From: Doris montereyensis
Taxonomy: Eukaryota > Mollusca > Gastropoda > Nudibranchia > Dorididae
Reading direction: 5' to 3'
NCBI GenBank assembly: GCA_037039925.1
Contig: JAXRKP010000206.1
Span: 99,501 to 163,500, forward strand
Length of the DNA: 64,000 bases
Shown: piece after piece, positions 1-40,051 of the stretch
How positions within the stretch are numbered: position 1 is the stretch's first letter
Layout: every line of letters begins with the position of its first letter
Program-made: the position numbers and the translations under genes
The notes under the pieces: model-generated
What the model saw: the letters and a program-made list of their open reading frames with translations, nothing else
Databases searched by the model: none
Told to the model about the DNA's origin: nothing

Positions 1-147
1 CAGCAAGAGGAGATTTTTTTCTTTTAAGTTTTATCTTTTTTAGTTAAAATTTTTGTGTGACAGCTTTTGATCCAATGGTGTTCATGTTTTTATTTGCCTC
101 TCTCCCGTGTGTGTGTGGTTGCCCCCTGCCCCCGCGTGCCACCTCAG

Positions 148-27179
<27,032 letters not shown>

Positions 27180-29720
27180 AAGGACGACGAGGTTGTGATA
27201 TGCGTACAACTGGGCAACAACTGAGCAACCACTGTCATTGGGGTGAGGAAGGCAAGAGTCTGTTCAGAGGCTACAGCACGACCAAACAACCAATCAGTCG
27301 GAATGTTTTCACCAGGCCAATCAATCCCTGTTCCATGATTTTGTACAGCTCAACATTAATATTGCTACGCTTTTTTTTATATCTCCTTAAAAATCTTTAC
27401 CACTTCATAGCCTTCTTGTCGCATACGAGAATTTGTAAAATCTCTGTGCTCTTCATGTCATCCTATCTCTTTATCCAAACTTTCTAGTCTGTCAACATTC
27501 TTACACTCTGTCATTTCAAATGCATTTATTTTCCATTGTGCGTTGATACAGTTGTAAATCTCATACGTTGTTGGTATTTATCTTATGGACTTAACTTTCG
27601 ATGGGGCGTTTATTTCGATAACTTCAAAGTGGCAGTGCATTTTATAAAAGTTTTTTCTTTTATTTGCTCAAATATATTCATGTTTGATTTTGCGCATGTA
27701 TGTGTGTGTGTGTGTGACAGCATATGAGTGCTGGAAGTGAAATTTCATAACAGTTTCTAGACATCCTAGACATTTTTGTAATTTTTATATTTAACTTTGC
27801 CACATTGCTCAGTGTTTCAGTTGAATCAAAATCTCTGTTGTTTTTATAAGTTGTTTTTCTTATTTGAAAAAAGAAAAGGTTCATCTTACCAGGAAAAATA
27901 AGTTTGATTTTGATATTTGTTTTCGTAATTCTTCACGTCTGCATTGTCCTACAAATCACTGTTATGTACTTAACAAGTTTGTTTTCTTTTTAAATTAAAT
28001 GCAAAATCAATATTAAGAGTCAATTAAAAACTGGAGATGTAAATCTGATTTCTTACCTGATGATATTGAGTCACCTTTGTGCATAAAGATTATGTTAAAA
28101 TCTTGGTGTAGATTTTTCACTACGTTTCTTGTCTTTTTATGTCAATTCTCTTTATTTAAAAAAACGAAAAGCACATGAAAAAAATTTGTTTCAGAGCGTG
28201 TGATTTCGTATTTTAATTGCAAAAATGTCAACTTATGTAGCAAATGTTTGGTTGATATTTACACTAGTAGATTCTTTCTTGGACGATCAAATGAAAATAA
28301 ATTTTTAGCATTTCTTTTTTTCCTAAAATGTTGACTTTTGTTTGCTTGGTGGCTTTGTTTTGTGGGGGATCTTGGGACAATTTAAGAATGTAGAGATGGA
28401 TATTTAGCCCACATGTTATTACTATATTAGGCAAAAGATGATCGTTGTTTATTTCTTACTTTTATCATTGACACGAGTAATATTGGTCACATGTACACGG
28501 AACTGACCTTTTGAATCGGCTGCTATTTTAATTGTAACTTTATGTTGCCTTATGAATGTTTTTGTGTACTGTCTTCACTTTTTGTTTAGTTGCCTTGCAT
28601 AAGTTAGTGCTTGTATATATTTATACAAATGGATGTGTGTGTGTACATCTTAGTTTCTTTTCCCTCTCCTTCAACGTCTGACAGTTCTTGTAATGTTTAT
28701 ATGAAGTTTTATTGATGCATGATGAAGAATGTACTCAGTATTCTTACGTTTTTTTTTTGTTTTTAATTTTCCTTGTGCAATGAATATTGAGTGTTCTCTT
28801 GTGTTTTTGTAATCTTGGTTGTGGATAAAAGAAGTATTTAAGATAATTTTACGACTATTTGTGGTAATAAAGGATTTAGAAAGCTCATGTTCTCGAGTGT
28901 AAGAATTAATAATAACATATATTTCAAAGAACTTATTTTTCCTTTTTTCCCTTTTGTTTTTCTTTTTCTCTCTCTTATCCTTCTTCATTCTCACCTCTTT
29001 TAAAAAAAAACATAATAAATGATTTTTACCTTTGAAATTAATTTTAAATATCGCCCAATGAATTCCAGCATTTCTTTTAAGTTTTTAAAAATTCTTTTTC
29101 TTTCTTGTAGTGCAGATGCCAATTGTTTTCCATGTTTACATTGAAAGTATTTTTTTCTCTTCCACGTGAAGAATGAAATCCCAACATTTAATACGAAGAT
29201 TTTCCTGGCATTGAGGGAAACTGCATGCTATATAAATAATATATATATATATATATATATATAAATATCTATTTGAAATTATTTATCTTCCACATCAATT
29301 ATAAAAAATTTTAAAAATATTTCTCACTGCTTAATCATTCTATTCCTATTACCGTAGCAAAAATAAACAGCATAATGTCACGACACACTCATTATAGGAT
29401 TTACAATTTTGTACTCATGGAATCAAACAAATTATGGTAACCATTGTTTAATTTAATCGGTACGAGTTGGTTTTGTTATTTTACTCTTTTTTTTTTTTTC
29501 CCCAATAAATAAAATGTTTTTTATTACAATATTATAAAATCTTTGTTTGCTTTCTCTTTTCTTCTTTTTTCTTTTTTCAAGACATAAATTTTATGTGACT
29601 CTAAAATTTTAGTTTTTTTACAAAATGTTAATATGTTTTGGAGAAGATCACCTCTTCAAGACAGTTCATTGTTCGATGTCCATTTTACAAAATGGAAATA
29701 AATTAGTGGCTGAGACATTC
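27180..29720 (+). other. FLOT1: Probable flotillin-1 3' UTR and downstream flank
   Basis: AT-rich sequence with no ORF of interest and almost no tandem repeats except an AT tract near 29240-29262, unlike the introns. Possible poly(A) signals AATAAA are at 28296-28301, 28866-28871, 29504-29509 and 29508-29513. The true cleavage site cannot be told from sequence. Confidence 0.45.
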
Positions 29721-29790
29721 AGTTTCAAGTTACCTTTACTGGTGTTTGTTATGTAAGTCTAGGAACAATTTAGTTTGGTTATGATGCATG

Positions 29791-30075
29791 CAGTGGCGTC
29801 GGTGGCCGAGTGGTTAGGCTGCCTGACTTGGGATCATGAGGTGCTGGGTACGAACCCTAGTAAAGCCAGCCGTGACGCTGTCGTTCTTGGGAAAGGCATT
29901 TATTACGCATTTTTCCCCCTTGACCAAGATGCAAATGGGTACAAGCACTAGCTTGGGAGTAAAAATCTACGTCAGACTAGTGTCCTGCCCAGGAGGTGAT
30001 TATAATCACCTGTCCCCTTTCACGCTACAGAAACCAGGATACGCTGTAGCTCTATGTGCTGTAATGCTCTTGAAA
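29791..30075 (+). mobile_element. SINE family A, near full-length copy
   Basis: tRNA-like head with A-box-like 'tggccgagtggttaggctg' and B-box-like 'gggtacgaaccctag', then 'gttcttgggaaaggcat', 'gcaaatgggtacaagcacta', 'gtcagactagtgtcct', 'caggaggtgattataatcac', 'cacgctacagaaaccaggat' and a T-rich end. Best reference copy in this window (~285 bp). Confidence 0.88.
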
Positions 30076-30344
30076 GATTTTTCTTTTTTACTTTATGATG
30101 GATGCAACCAACCAATCAAGATTGCTTTGATTTCTCAAAGCCAGGAGCTTTATCGACCTAGAATCACAAGCCATTTTTATATTCTCGTGCCAGCTTTGTC
30201 TATCTGGAGTCGATAACTGTTCTTGCATAGTAGTAGAGGAATCCAAGCAATCATAAAACCGTAAACATATTTGCTCCTACTAATCTCTTCCCCTATCTCA
30301 AAATTAACATAAAGCATGCAAACGCCCTCGATACCAAACCAATA

Positions 30345-33300
30345 AATACCCTCTCAGTCTCAGTATGAGAAGAAAAGAAACCAACACTCTCTCAGTCTCA
30401 GTATGAGAAAAAAGAAACCAACACTCTCTCAGTCTCAGTATGAGAATAAAAGGAAACCAATACCCTCTCAGTCTCAGTATGAGAAGGAAAGAAACCAATA
30501 CTCTCTCAGTCTCAGTATGAGAAGGAAAGAGACCAACACTCTTTCAGTCTCAGTATGAGAAGGAAAGAAACCAACACTCTCTCAGTCTCAGTATGAGAAT
30601 AAAAGGAAACCAATACCCTCTCAGTCTCAGTATGAAAGGAAAGAAACCAACACTCTCTCAGTCTCAGTATGAGAAGGAAAGAGACCAACACTCTTTCAGT
30701 CTCAGTATGAGAAGGAAAGAAACCAACACTCTCTCAGTCTCAGTATGAGTAGAAAAGAAACCAACACTCTCTCAGTCTCAGTATGAGAAGGAAATAGACC
30801 AATACTCTCTGTCTCAGTATGAGAAAAAAAGAGACCAATACTCTCTGAGTCTCAGTATGAGAAGAAAAGAAACCAAAACTCTCTCAGTCTTAGTATGAGA
30901 AGAAAAGAGACCAATACAGTCTCAGTATGAGTCTCAGTATGAGTATGAAAAAAGAAACCAAAACCAATGCTCTCTCAGTCTCAGTATGAAAAAGAAAAGA
31001 AACCAATACCTTCTCTCAGTCTCAGTATGAGAAGAAAAGAAACCAAACCCTCTCTCAGTCTCAGTATGAAAAGAAAAGAAAACCAATACCTTCTCAGTCT
31101 CAGTATGAGAAGAAAAGAAACCAATACCTTCTCTCAGTCTCAGTATGAAAAGAAAAGAAACCAATACCTTCTCTCAGTCTCAGTATGAGAAGAAAGAAAC
31201 CAATACCTTCTCTCAGTCTCAGTATGAGAAGAAAAGAAACCAATACCTTCTCTCAGTCTCAGTATGAGAAGAAAAGAACCCTCTCTCAGTCTCAGTATGA
31301 AAGAAAAACCAATACCCTCTCTCAGTCTCAGTATGAGAAGAAAAGAAACCAATACCTTCTCTCAGTCTCAGTATGAAACCAATACCCTCTCAGTCTCAGT
31401 AGAAAAGAAACCAATACCCTCTCTCAGTCTCAATGAGAAGAAAAAACCAATTCTCTCAGTCTCAGTATGAGAAGAAAAGAAAAAAAAATACCTTCTCTCA
31501 GTCTCAGTATGAGAAGAAAAGAAACCAATACCTTCTCTCAGTCTCAGTATGAGAAGAAAAGAAACCAATACCCTCTCTCAGTCTCAGTATGAGAAGAAAA
31601 GAACCTTCTCTCAGTCTCAAGAAAGAAACCCTCTCTCAGTCTCAGTATGAGAAGAAAAGAAACCAATACCCTCTCTCAGTCTCAGTATGAAAAGAAACCA
31701 ATACCTCTCTCAGTCTCAGTATGAAAAAAAAACCAATACTCTCTGTCTCCCTCTCTCAGTCTCAGTATGAAAAGAAAACCAAAACAGTCAATACCTTCTC
31801 TCAGTCTCAGTAGTCTGTAGAAGAAAAGAAACCAAACAGTCTCAATACCTTCTCTCAGTCTCAGTGTGAAAAGAAAGAAACCAAACCTTCTCTCAGTCTC
31901 AGTATGAAAAGAAAAAACCTCTCTCAGTCTCAATACCTTCTCTCAGTCTCAGTATGAGAAAAGAAAAGAAACCAATACTCTCTCAGTCTCATAAAGAAAA
32001 GAAAAGAAACCAATACCTTCTCTCAGTCTCAAACCAATACCTCTCTCAGTCTCAGTATGAAAAAAAAAAGAAACCAATACTCTCTCAGTCTCAGTATCAG
32101 TCTCAGTATGAGAAGAAAAGAAACCAATACCCTCTCTCAGTCTCAGTATGAGAAGAAAAGAAACCAATACCTCTCTCAGTCTCAGTATGAGAAGAAAAGA
32201 AACCACTCTTCTCAGTCTCAGTATGAGAAGAAAAGAAACCAATACTCTCTCAGTCTCAGTATGAGAAGAAAAGAAACCAAACTCTCTCAGTCTCATGAGA
32301 AGAAATAGACCAATACTCTCTGTCTCAGTATGAGAAAAAAATGAGACCTTCTCTCAGTCTCAGTATGAAAAGAAAAGAAACCAATACCTTCTCTCAGTCT
32401 CAGTATGAGAAAAGAAACCAATACCTTCTCTCAGTCTCAGTATGAGAATACCCTCTCAAATGAGAAGAAAAACCAATACCCTCTCTCAGTCTCAGTATGA
32501 GAAGAAAAGAAACCAATACCTTCTCTCAGTCTCAGTATGAAAAGAAACCAATACCTTCTCTCAGTCTCAGTATGAAAAGAAAACCAATACCCTCTCTCAG
32601 TCTCAGTATGAAGAAAAGAAACCAATACCTTCTCTCAGTCTCAGTATGAAAAGAAAAGAAACCAATACCTTCTCTCAGTCTCAGTATGAAAAGAAACCAA
32701 TACCTTCTCTCAGTCTCAGTAGAAAAGAAACCAATACCTTCTCTCAGTCTCAGTATGAGAAGAAAAGAAACCAATACCTTCTCTCAGTCTCAGTATGAAA
32801 AGAAACCAATACCTCTCAGTCTCAGTCTCAGTATGAGAAGAAAAGAAACCAAAAGTCTCAATGAAAAGAAAAACCAATACCCTCTCTCAGTCTCAGTGAA
32901 AAGAAAAAGAAACCAATACCTTCTCTCAGTCTCAGTATGAAAGAAAAGAAACCAATACCTTCTCTCAGTCTCAGTATGAAAAGAAAAGAAATCTCAGTAT
33001 GAAAAGAAACCAATACCTTCTCTCAGTCTCAGTATGAAAATAAAATAAACCAATACCTTCTCTCAGTCTCAGTATGAAAAGAAAAGAAACCAAACCTTCT
33101 CTCAGTCTCAGTATGAAAAAAAACCAATACCTTCTCAGTCTCAGTATGAAAAGAAACCAATACTTTCTCTCAGTCTCAGTATGAAAATAAAATGAAAAAA
33201 AACCAATACATTCTCTCAGTCTCAGTATGAAAAGAAAATAAACCAATACATTCTCAGTCTCAGTATGAAATGAAAAGAAACCAATACCTTCTCAGTCTCA

Positions 33301-34008
33301 GTATGAAAAGAAACCAATACTTTCTCTCAGTCTCAGTATGAAAAGAAAAGAAACCAATACCCTCTCTCAGTCTCAGTATGAAAAGAAACCAATACCTTCT
33401 CAGTCTCAGTATGAAAAGAAACCAATACCTTCTCAGTCTCAGTATGAAAAGAAACCAATACCTCTCTCAGTCTCAGTATGAAAAGAAACCAATACCTTCT
33501 CTTAGTCTCAGTATGAAAAGAAACCAATACCCTCTCTCAGTCTCAGTATGAAAAGAAAAGAAACCAATAGTCTCCTCTCTCAGTCTCAGTATGAAAAGAA
33601 AATAAACCAATACTCTCTCAGTCTCAGTATGAGAAGAAACCAATACCCTCTCTGTCTCAGTATGAGAAGAAAAGAGACCAAACCAAACCAATACCTTCTC
33701 AGTCTCAGTATGAAAAGAAAAGAAACCAATACCTTCTCAGTCTCAGGATGAGAAGAGAAGAAACCAATACCCTCTCTCAGTCTCAGTATGAGAAGAAAAG
33801 AAACCAATACACTCTCTCAGTCTCAGTATGAGAAGAAAGGAAATCAATAAATACCTCTCTCAGTCTCAGTATGAGAAGAAACCAATACCCTCTCTCAGTC
33901 TCAGTATGAGAAGAAAAGAAACCAATACCCTCTCTCAGTCTCAGTATGAGAAGAAAGGAAATCAATAAATACCCTCTCTCAGTCTCAGTATGAGAAGAAA
34001 AGAAAAGA
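30345..34008. repeat. 3.7-kb minisatellite, ~34-40-bp unit
   Basis: Core 'tctcagtctcagtatgagaa' followed by 'gaaaagaaaccaatacc'; roughly 95 units with much length variation in the A/G part and CTCTCT/TTCTCT alternation. It lies between the convergent genes. Short Ser/Gln/Lys ORFs are repeat artefacts. Confidence 0.96.
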
Positions 34009-37000
34009 AGAATATTTACGACATAATTTTACTTTGTTTCGCCAGGAATGAAACAAAATCAAAGGCAACCATAGTTATACAATAATAATTATGATATATA
34101 TATCAATAGTTTATTGTCATTCAGGTATAATAATAAAATAATTTTTAAAAACCTAACAAGTTAGGACAAAAAACGACAGTTCACAAAGCTCTACACTTTT
34201 TGTCGACAACAAAATTGCAAACAGCATTCAAAATAGAAATAGAAATCATATGTGTATAAACTATAGTATTTTGTTATAACATTATAATATAAGTAGTATA
34301 TTTAGTGTTTTATATAATATTACACAGGAAAAGCTGGATTAGTTTGATCTGCAGTATAATGCATAATATTTATTGTTATTATCATTATGATTATTATTAT
34401 TATTATTATCATTATTACTACTACTACTACTACTAATAAGATACATTTTTACATGATTCGAGAGTTGGAAGACAGTCAAAATTCAAAAATGAAATGTTTT
34501 CTTATAAGAGGATATTTGTCTCCTTCATTTAACTGGAAATTCAGAAAAGTCCATGGTAATCTAGCAACAAGAATAAAAGGACTCAAAGAGTTCCTAAGCA
34601 GCACTACATCTACTGCTTTTAAATTATCCTTTTCACCTCCAGAGGAATTGAAAATCAAGCTTCAGACAAACATTTTCCATATTGAGATTTTGGATGATCT
34701 CTATCCATTGAAACTTTGGTCATCGTGTAATCATGATTTTATTCATTGATTGGAAGAACGAGCAAATTTTGACCTATATTTGGCTTTCGGTCAGAGCGAG
34801 GAAAAGCCCATCCTTGGGAGGGTTCCAAGGTCACGACATAGTCCAATGTAGATCAAAATTTATATTATTACACCCCTAATCGTCATGAACTTGAATGAAA
34901 AGAAAATAATATCAAAACAAGACATTATTTGAAGAGATTATTATTCATCTCAAATTATAAACAACTGTTTTCTTTTGGTGAAGGGAGATAAATTAATGCG
35001 CCGTATCAAACCAATCAACTAGATCTAGCCATTCTCTTGACAATGTCATTGATGTCTTTGTGTGTGTTTGACTCTGAAATTCGCTCTGCACTAGTGTAGC
35101 TGTGTTGGGTCATAGTACAACTTGTCTAGAGCACTTTATTAAGATATCAACAAATTCCTGATGAAATAACTCTTTCTTATACCTACTGTACAGTTTCTAT
35201 AATGCAAAGTTTTGTATTGATGTTTGAAAATATAGTAAGATTTACATCATCAATATGGTGACCGATTTTTTTCCTGTTCCTCCTATGGCAAGTTTTTCCC
35301 TGACACATTAAGTAAATAAAGCATATCATTTCATTTATAACAATGAGCTTCATTTGGCAAATATACAGATTTTATTTTTCACCACCAACCAAGGCCTTGC
35401 TTCAACAATCTTAGATTGACTGATTGACCCATAAACTAGACCACCAACCGCAGCCTTCAACAATCTAAGATTGATTTCACCTTCAAAATAAAGATACAAC
35501 GAAAATTCTCCAAAGGTGAGATACCATTCTGTTCATAAAAAAACTTCTTTATGCAAGCATTTATTTTAAAATTGTACTTATTTAAAGAGCACAAAATATT
35601 TTTCCTTTAATTTGTGTGAAAATTTGAGTAATTGTGTGCAGTTAGAGATGTAAAGAAAAAAAAAAAATCTCAAACGCAATCATATGATAATATACACAAA
35701 AGTGTAGAACTTAAAAACACAAGGCTGAATGTTACGTTTTATATGAGTGAAAACAAACGATTTTAAAGACAGACAATCAATAAAAAGCCTCAACGTTTTG
35801 AATGGCAAAATGCGGCATCATTGAGATGGATACTGAAATGCTATATGATGACAATATTATAAAATTTACGTTGTATGTATTTATGTAGATAAGCATCTGT
35901 TTATAAGTGGAAGGAAGACACTACATATAAATCTAATATTAATTTATAATATAAGTAAAGCTATTTTTAAATACATTTTACACCTTGAAATATATATTAT
36001 TATGGTTCTACTACTACCATACATTCACATTTGTGCATAATTTCCTTTGCGTTTTATGGAAAGTTCATGAAGCTAGAGGATACAAGTTTAACGTTTCATT
36101 TGAAATATCTTTACTCTCTCGACTTCATTTTACTTCTGGCTCTGGGCAAATGCTTACATTCACATGTGTATGCTTGTACATGTTAAAATCAAAATGCTCA
36201 GAGCACTGATGACACGAGATTAAAAACGGACCAAACTTAAATATTATACATGTTATCATATGTCAGATAGTCCAATGATACAATTTACAAAATAGTCAAA
36301 GGCATTCAATATAAATATCTAAACGGTCAAACCACAAATATATACATTATCAGTGGTTTATAATTTATAAGTTTTTTATAAATAATGACTCCAAAAACAC
36401 AAATGATATATATAAGATTTATATTCAAGGGGCTAATTAAAATATAATAGTCATCAACTAAAGCTATGAAGGCTATTTGGCAAAATGGAACATAAAAAAA
36501 AATAAACATAATGACTGACTCTGAAATTTGTATCAAAACCATGTAATGATAATAGTGTTTTCTTCAGCCTTGGTCCATACCTAGTAATACGTATGTATGT
36601 TGTTAATTTTCCTTCATAACATAATCATAAGTGAACAATGTCAAGTCAATTATCTTCATACTAATAATAATAATAAAATCATCAGTGTACATATTTTAGT
36701 TAATGTTCCTTCAAAGCATAGTCATCAGTGTACAAAATTTTGTCGAATTTCCTCCATAATGCAAGCTGAATAATTTTCAATGTACACCATTCTGATATAA
36801 ACAGTCCGTTACGGACAAATTCAAAAGGATATTCCATCTTTCCACAGTGTCAGTTTTGCAAATATATACTGTGCTTAGAGATTATGCCCACACACACCAA
36901 ATATGCTAGCCGTTAAAGTTTCCTGGGTTGCAATGAATATTTATCTATTCTTAGTGATCAATGAAACATATTAAAACATGTATACATAAAAACAAATTTA

Positions 37001-37600
37001 TACATAAATTAGTTAAAGCTTAAAACATCTTACAACTTTTCAAGGATATCTTTACTTTTAATATTTAAATATGTACATAGAATTGCCCGTATTGGGAATC
37101 ATGCGCAAAGATTTGCAAAGCCCATTCTTAAAGGATAGTTATTACATAGAATAAATATCATCACAAACTTTTAAATTCGTCTTTAAAAATAGAGCTGTAA
37201 AGATAAAATCTTGAAAACGCATTTAGATAATGCCTGCAATTTGATTTGTTCTTATTGTGTTGATCACATAATGTTCGGACGGCATGAAAATGTTTGTAAA
37301 AAAATGAATACACAAAAAGTTTTGAAGGACGTTTAAATCCACACGCTTTCACACGCTTTCGATGATGTAGTGAAGGACGTTTGAATCTGAAACGTATATA
37401 ACTTGAAATTCAAGCGGACGGAAATTACCACGGATTTAATATGACACAGAGAAATTGGTGAAAGATAAAAAGCTGACAACTTATCACAACCTCAAAATTT
37501 TTTTAGGTGATAAATCCATTTGGTGAAAATAGAATAGAATTTGTCATGAAACAAAAGCATGGAGGTAACAATAAGATAAGAATCTTTATTACTCCTTTTG
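34009..37600. other. AT-rich intergenic sequence or distal 3' UTR
   Basis: No exon recognised on either strand. It holds a small ATT/ACT simple repeat at 34381-34436 and the dispersed repeat at 34745-35010. Two imperfect copies of 'caacaatct(t)agattga' lie near 35405 and 35460. A 120-codon open frame at 34387-34749 is discussed under rejected items. It could be an untranslated tail of the minus-strand gene. Confidence 0.4.
34745..35010. repeat. Dispersed repeat, inverted partner of 24405-24660
   Basis: 'agcaaattttgacc', 'aaaagcccatccttgggag', 'ggttccaaggtcac', 'aacaagacattatttgaag' and 'ttttcttttggtgaaggg' are reverse-complement matches to the 24.4-kb copy. Confidence 0.6.
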
Positions 37601-39659
37601 GGAAAAGTGATTTAAGAAATGTTGTTCATTTCATCAAGCATTCACACACCAAAGATTAAAATTAGAAAGACGTATAATCTTAAAGCATCAGAACGTACTA
37701 GATTACAGAACAGGGGGAAATTCAAAATTGACTCATACATTGGAAGATGTACACCAAACGTAAATGAAATTTCCTTCAACACCATGAAAAATTTATTCAA
37801 ATCATAAAAATTCAATAAACAGTTTGCCACATTTCATTTGTACACATAAAAAATATAAAAAATTCCTTCAAACACAAATTCAGGTGTTTATCTTGGGCAC
37901 AAAGATGCGACTCAACGACAGTTGAAATTTAGACAAGCGGCGTCTGTCTGCCTCTTGTGTAAAGTACTGGCAATCAACATCAAAGTGAGAGGCGTAATTT
38001 CACTAAGACAAACATGCCATCAAACACGTAACAACTAACATTGAAGCCAATCATACCTCATCACCTATGATTTCCTGTCTAAGGTAAATAATTCCATTTT
38101 TCTAACCACATAACAATTAATAACGTTGTCCCAAAACCAAAAGTGAGTAGAAACAATTTAAAGCCTAAAAGTAAAGGTGAGAAGAGAAGATAAATTGCTT
38201 TTTTTTAGTCATTCAACTCATCTTGAAATAATTGAAGGGGTCATTTTAATACTGTGCCTATGTCCATTTTCGTGAAAAACGAGACAGAGAGATAATCCTT
38301 GGGAATAAATGGAAATCATGCTTCCTGAAAATAGTGAAAGTGATATGATGAAAATATATCACTTTTACAGCCGTTTGAAGCTTGGAAATCTCAAAGCCAA
38401 AAGTCCATGGCTTTTGGCATTTTCTCTAAGTGACGTGATTGTGACTTAGGCACAGTATTCAAGTGACCCCTTCAATTGTACGGTACATAGATACACAAAC
38501 TGACGTGACAAGTGTGTGCAAATTCAAATCAACGCTTTGAAAACACAAAGGGAATGTTGGGACATAAAAAAAGGGGCAGTGGCTATTATGCTTATTTCTC
38601 ATGTTTTTTGGTAAAATAATTTGATAGAAAAATAAATATACAACGTGTAAGTACATATATTTGTAAAATAGAAATAAAAATAAAATTCACAAAACAAGAA
38701 AAAGATGAAAACTGAGAATGCCTGTTGTTACCATTATACTTATAATATAGAGCAGACGTTATCAAAAGCTGTTTGTGCTTTATGTTAGCTGAGGTACAAG
38801 CTCGCATACTCATACCTTGAGGAGGGGAAGAAAAAAAAACTTCAAAAGAAAGCAAAAAAAAATCCAGTGTGGACTTTGTATCGTGGATAATTCCTATCTC
38901 GTAAGTGGATACATCAAGGGACAGACATGGTTAGCACAGGGAACAACATATCACATTAATGCTGATTTAGTCCACAAGGCTAGAGGCAACAATTGAATCA
39001 GTTTGTTTTATGTCATGATTATGAGTTTTATTTAAATTGGAAATTCCAATTTTACCATATTTCGACAAATTCGGAATGCACACTTTCGTGCCATGATTAA
39101 TTTTGAATTCCTCCTAACGCATATCATAATGACTGAGAATTCCTGTTGACATATAAATATCATGATTAATTCGGAATCCCCTCCCCCCTCCCTGACACCC
39201 CTGACATATCATGATTAATAATAAATGACCACATCATGATTAATTTAGAATTCAAATCGACATATCATAAATAATTGGGAATTTCCACAGACACATATAA
39301 CGGGTCACTGGTAATCCCCATGACCATATCATATAGCATACACACTTAAGTATTTAGTAATTAAAGCAAATCTCTTTTCATCATAAAAAATATTCAATGT
39401 TGACGGAATGTCGCAATTCATACAACTTGGTCATATATGAGTAGAATCATGGACGGACAATTTCCTGATTTTCACCAATAACTTAAAACGTAAAATCACT
39501 GAATTAACATGAAATATCAAGAATTTTGATTAGAAACAGTGAGTCTTAAAGCTTGGCAACTGTGCTAAGGCATACTAGGCAGTGATAATACAAAGAAATC
39601 TTTCCCCCTCCAGGTGTCAAAAGGCACCTTGGTGAATCTGGCTCTCAAACTATCAATAG
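37601..39659. other. AT-rich region downstream of the minus-strand gene
   Basis: No coding signal; it includes the MITE-like element at 38230-38477 and repeated 'atcatgattaatt' motifs at 39090-39300. Probably 3' UTR or flank of the minus-strand gene. Confidence 0.4.
38230..38477. mobile_element. MITE-like element with 35-bp terminal inverted repeats
   Basis: The left end 'aattgaaggggtcattttaa' continuing 'tactgtgcctatgtc' matches the reverse complement of the right end 'gacttaggcacagtattcaa' continuing 'gtgaccccttcaatt' with about four differences. Total 248 bp and non-coding. No clear target-site duplication could be fixed by eye. Confidence 0.65.
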
Positions 39660-39951
39660 AACGATACAAATTCCCTTTTGTCCTTTGACCTTTTACCAAT
39701 ATGGGGATCCAAATTCATTCCTGTCCTTTGACCTTTTACAAACATGATAATCCAAATTCATTCCTGTCCTTTGACCTTTTACAAACATGATAATCCAAAT
39801 TCATTCCTGTCCTTTGACCTTTTACAAACATGATAATCCAAATTCATTCCTGTCCTTTGACCTTTTACCAATAGGAGGATCCAAAATCCCTCTTTTCCTT
39901 TGACCTTTTACCAATAAGATGATCCAAATTCTCTCTTGTCCTTTGACCTTT
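39660..39951 (-). repeat. 43-bp minisatellite including the C-terminal codons and stop of the minus-strand gene
   Basis: About seven units with the plus-strand core 'cctttgaccttttaccaata' and 'gatccaaattc'. The unit at ~39908-39951 is coding on the minus strand (KRSKDKREFGSSYW, stop); the others lie downstream in the presumed 3' UTR. Confidence 0.88.
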
Positions 39952-40051
39952 TGAGTTCAGACGATAGAGCTCCCAGCATTTTCTTGGTCAGTCGTGAAAT
40001 GTCCATGGAGAGACTGAGGCTGCGGTCAAGGCCTTCATCGTGATCATCCGA
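39908..40051 (-). CDS. Minus-strand gene, last coding exon
   Basis: 47 codons and TAA (39910-39908): SDDHDEGLDRSLSLSMDISR, LTKKMLGALSSELKRSKDKR and EFGSSYW. The acceptor CCCTCAG joins phase 0 to the previous exon. The segment SLSLSMDISRLTKKMLGALS is a likely amphipathic helix. The last 43 nt form one unit of a minisatellite that continues downstream. Confidence 0.8.
   Translation of the reverse strand, partial: SDDHDEGLDRSLSLSMDISRLTKKMLGALSSELKRSKDKREFGSSYW

Noticed and set aside
29791..29870. Possible tRNA gene
   Set aside because: A and B boxes are present, but the sequence continues as a multi-copy SINE and no complete cloverleaf with a proper anticodon stem could be drawn.
30345..34008. 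CRISPR-like regular repeat array
   Set aside because: The whole unit repeats without unique spacers, and the setting is a eukaryotic gene region.
34387..34749. 120-codon ORF of fairly normal composition downstream of an ATT repeat
   Set aside because: No recognisable domain, it starts within a simple repeat, and it lies in AT-rich flank. It might be a relic of an element; a protein search would decide.
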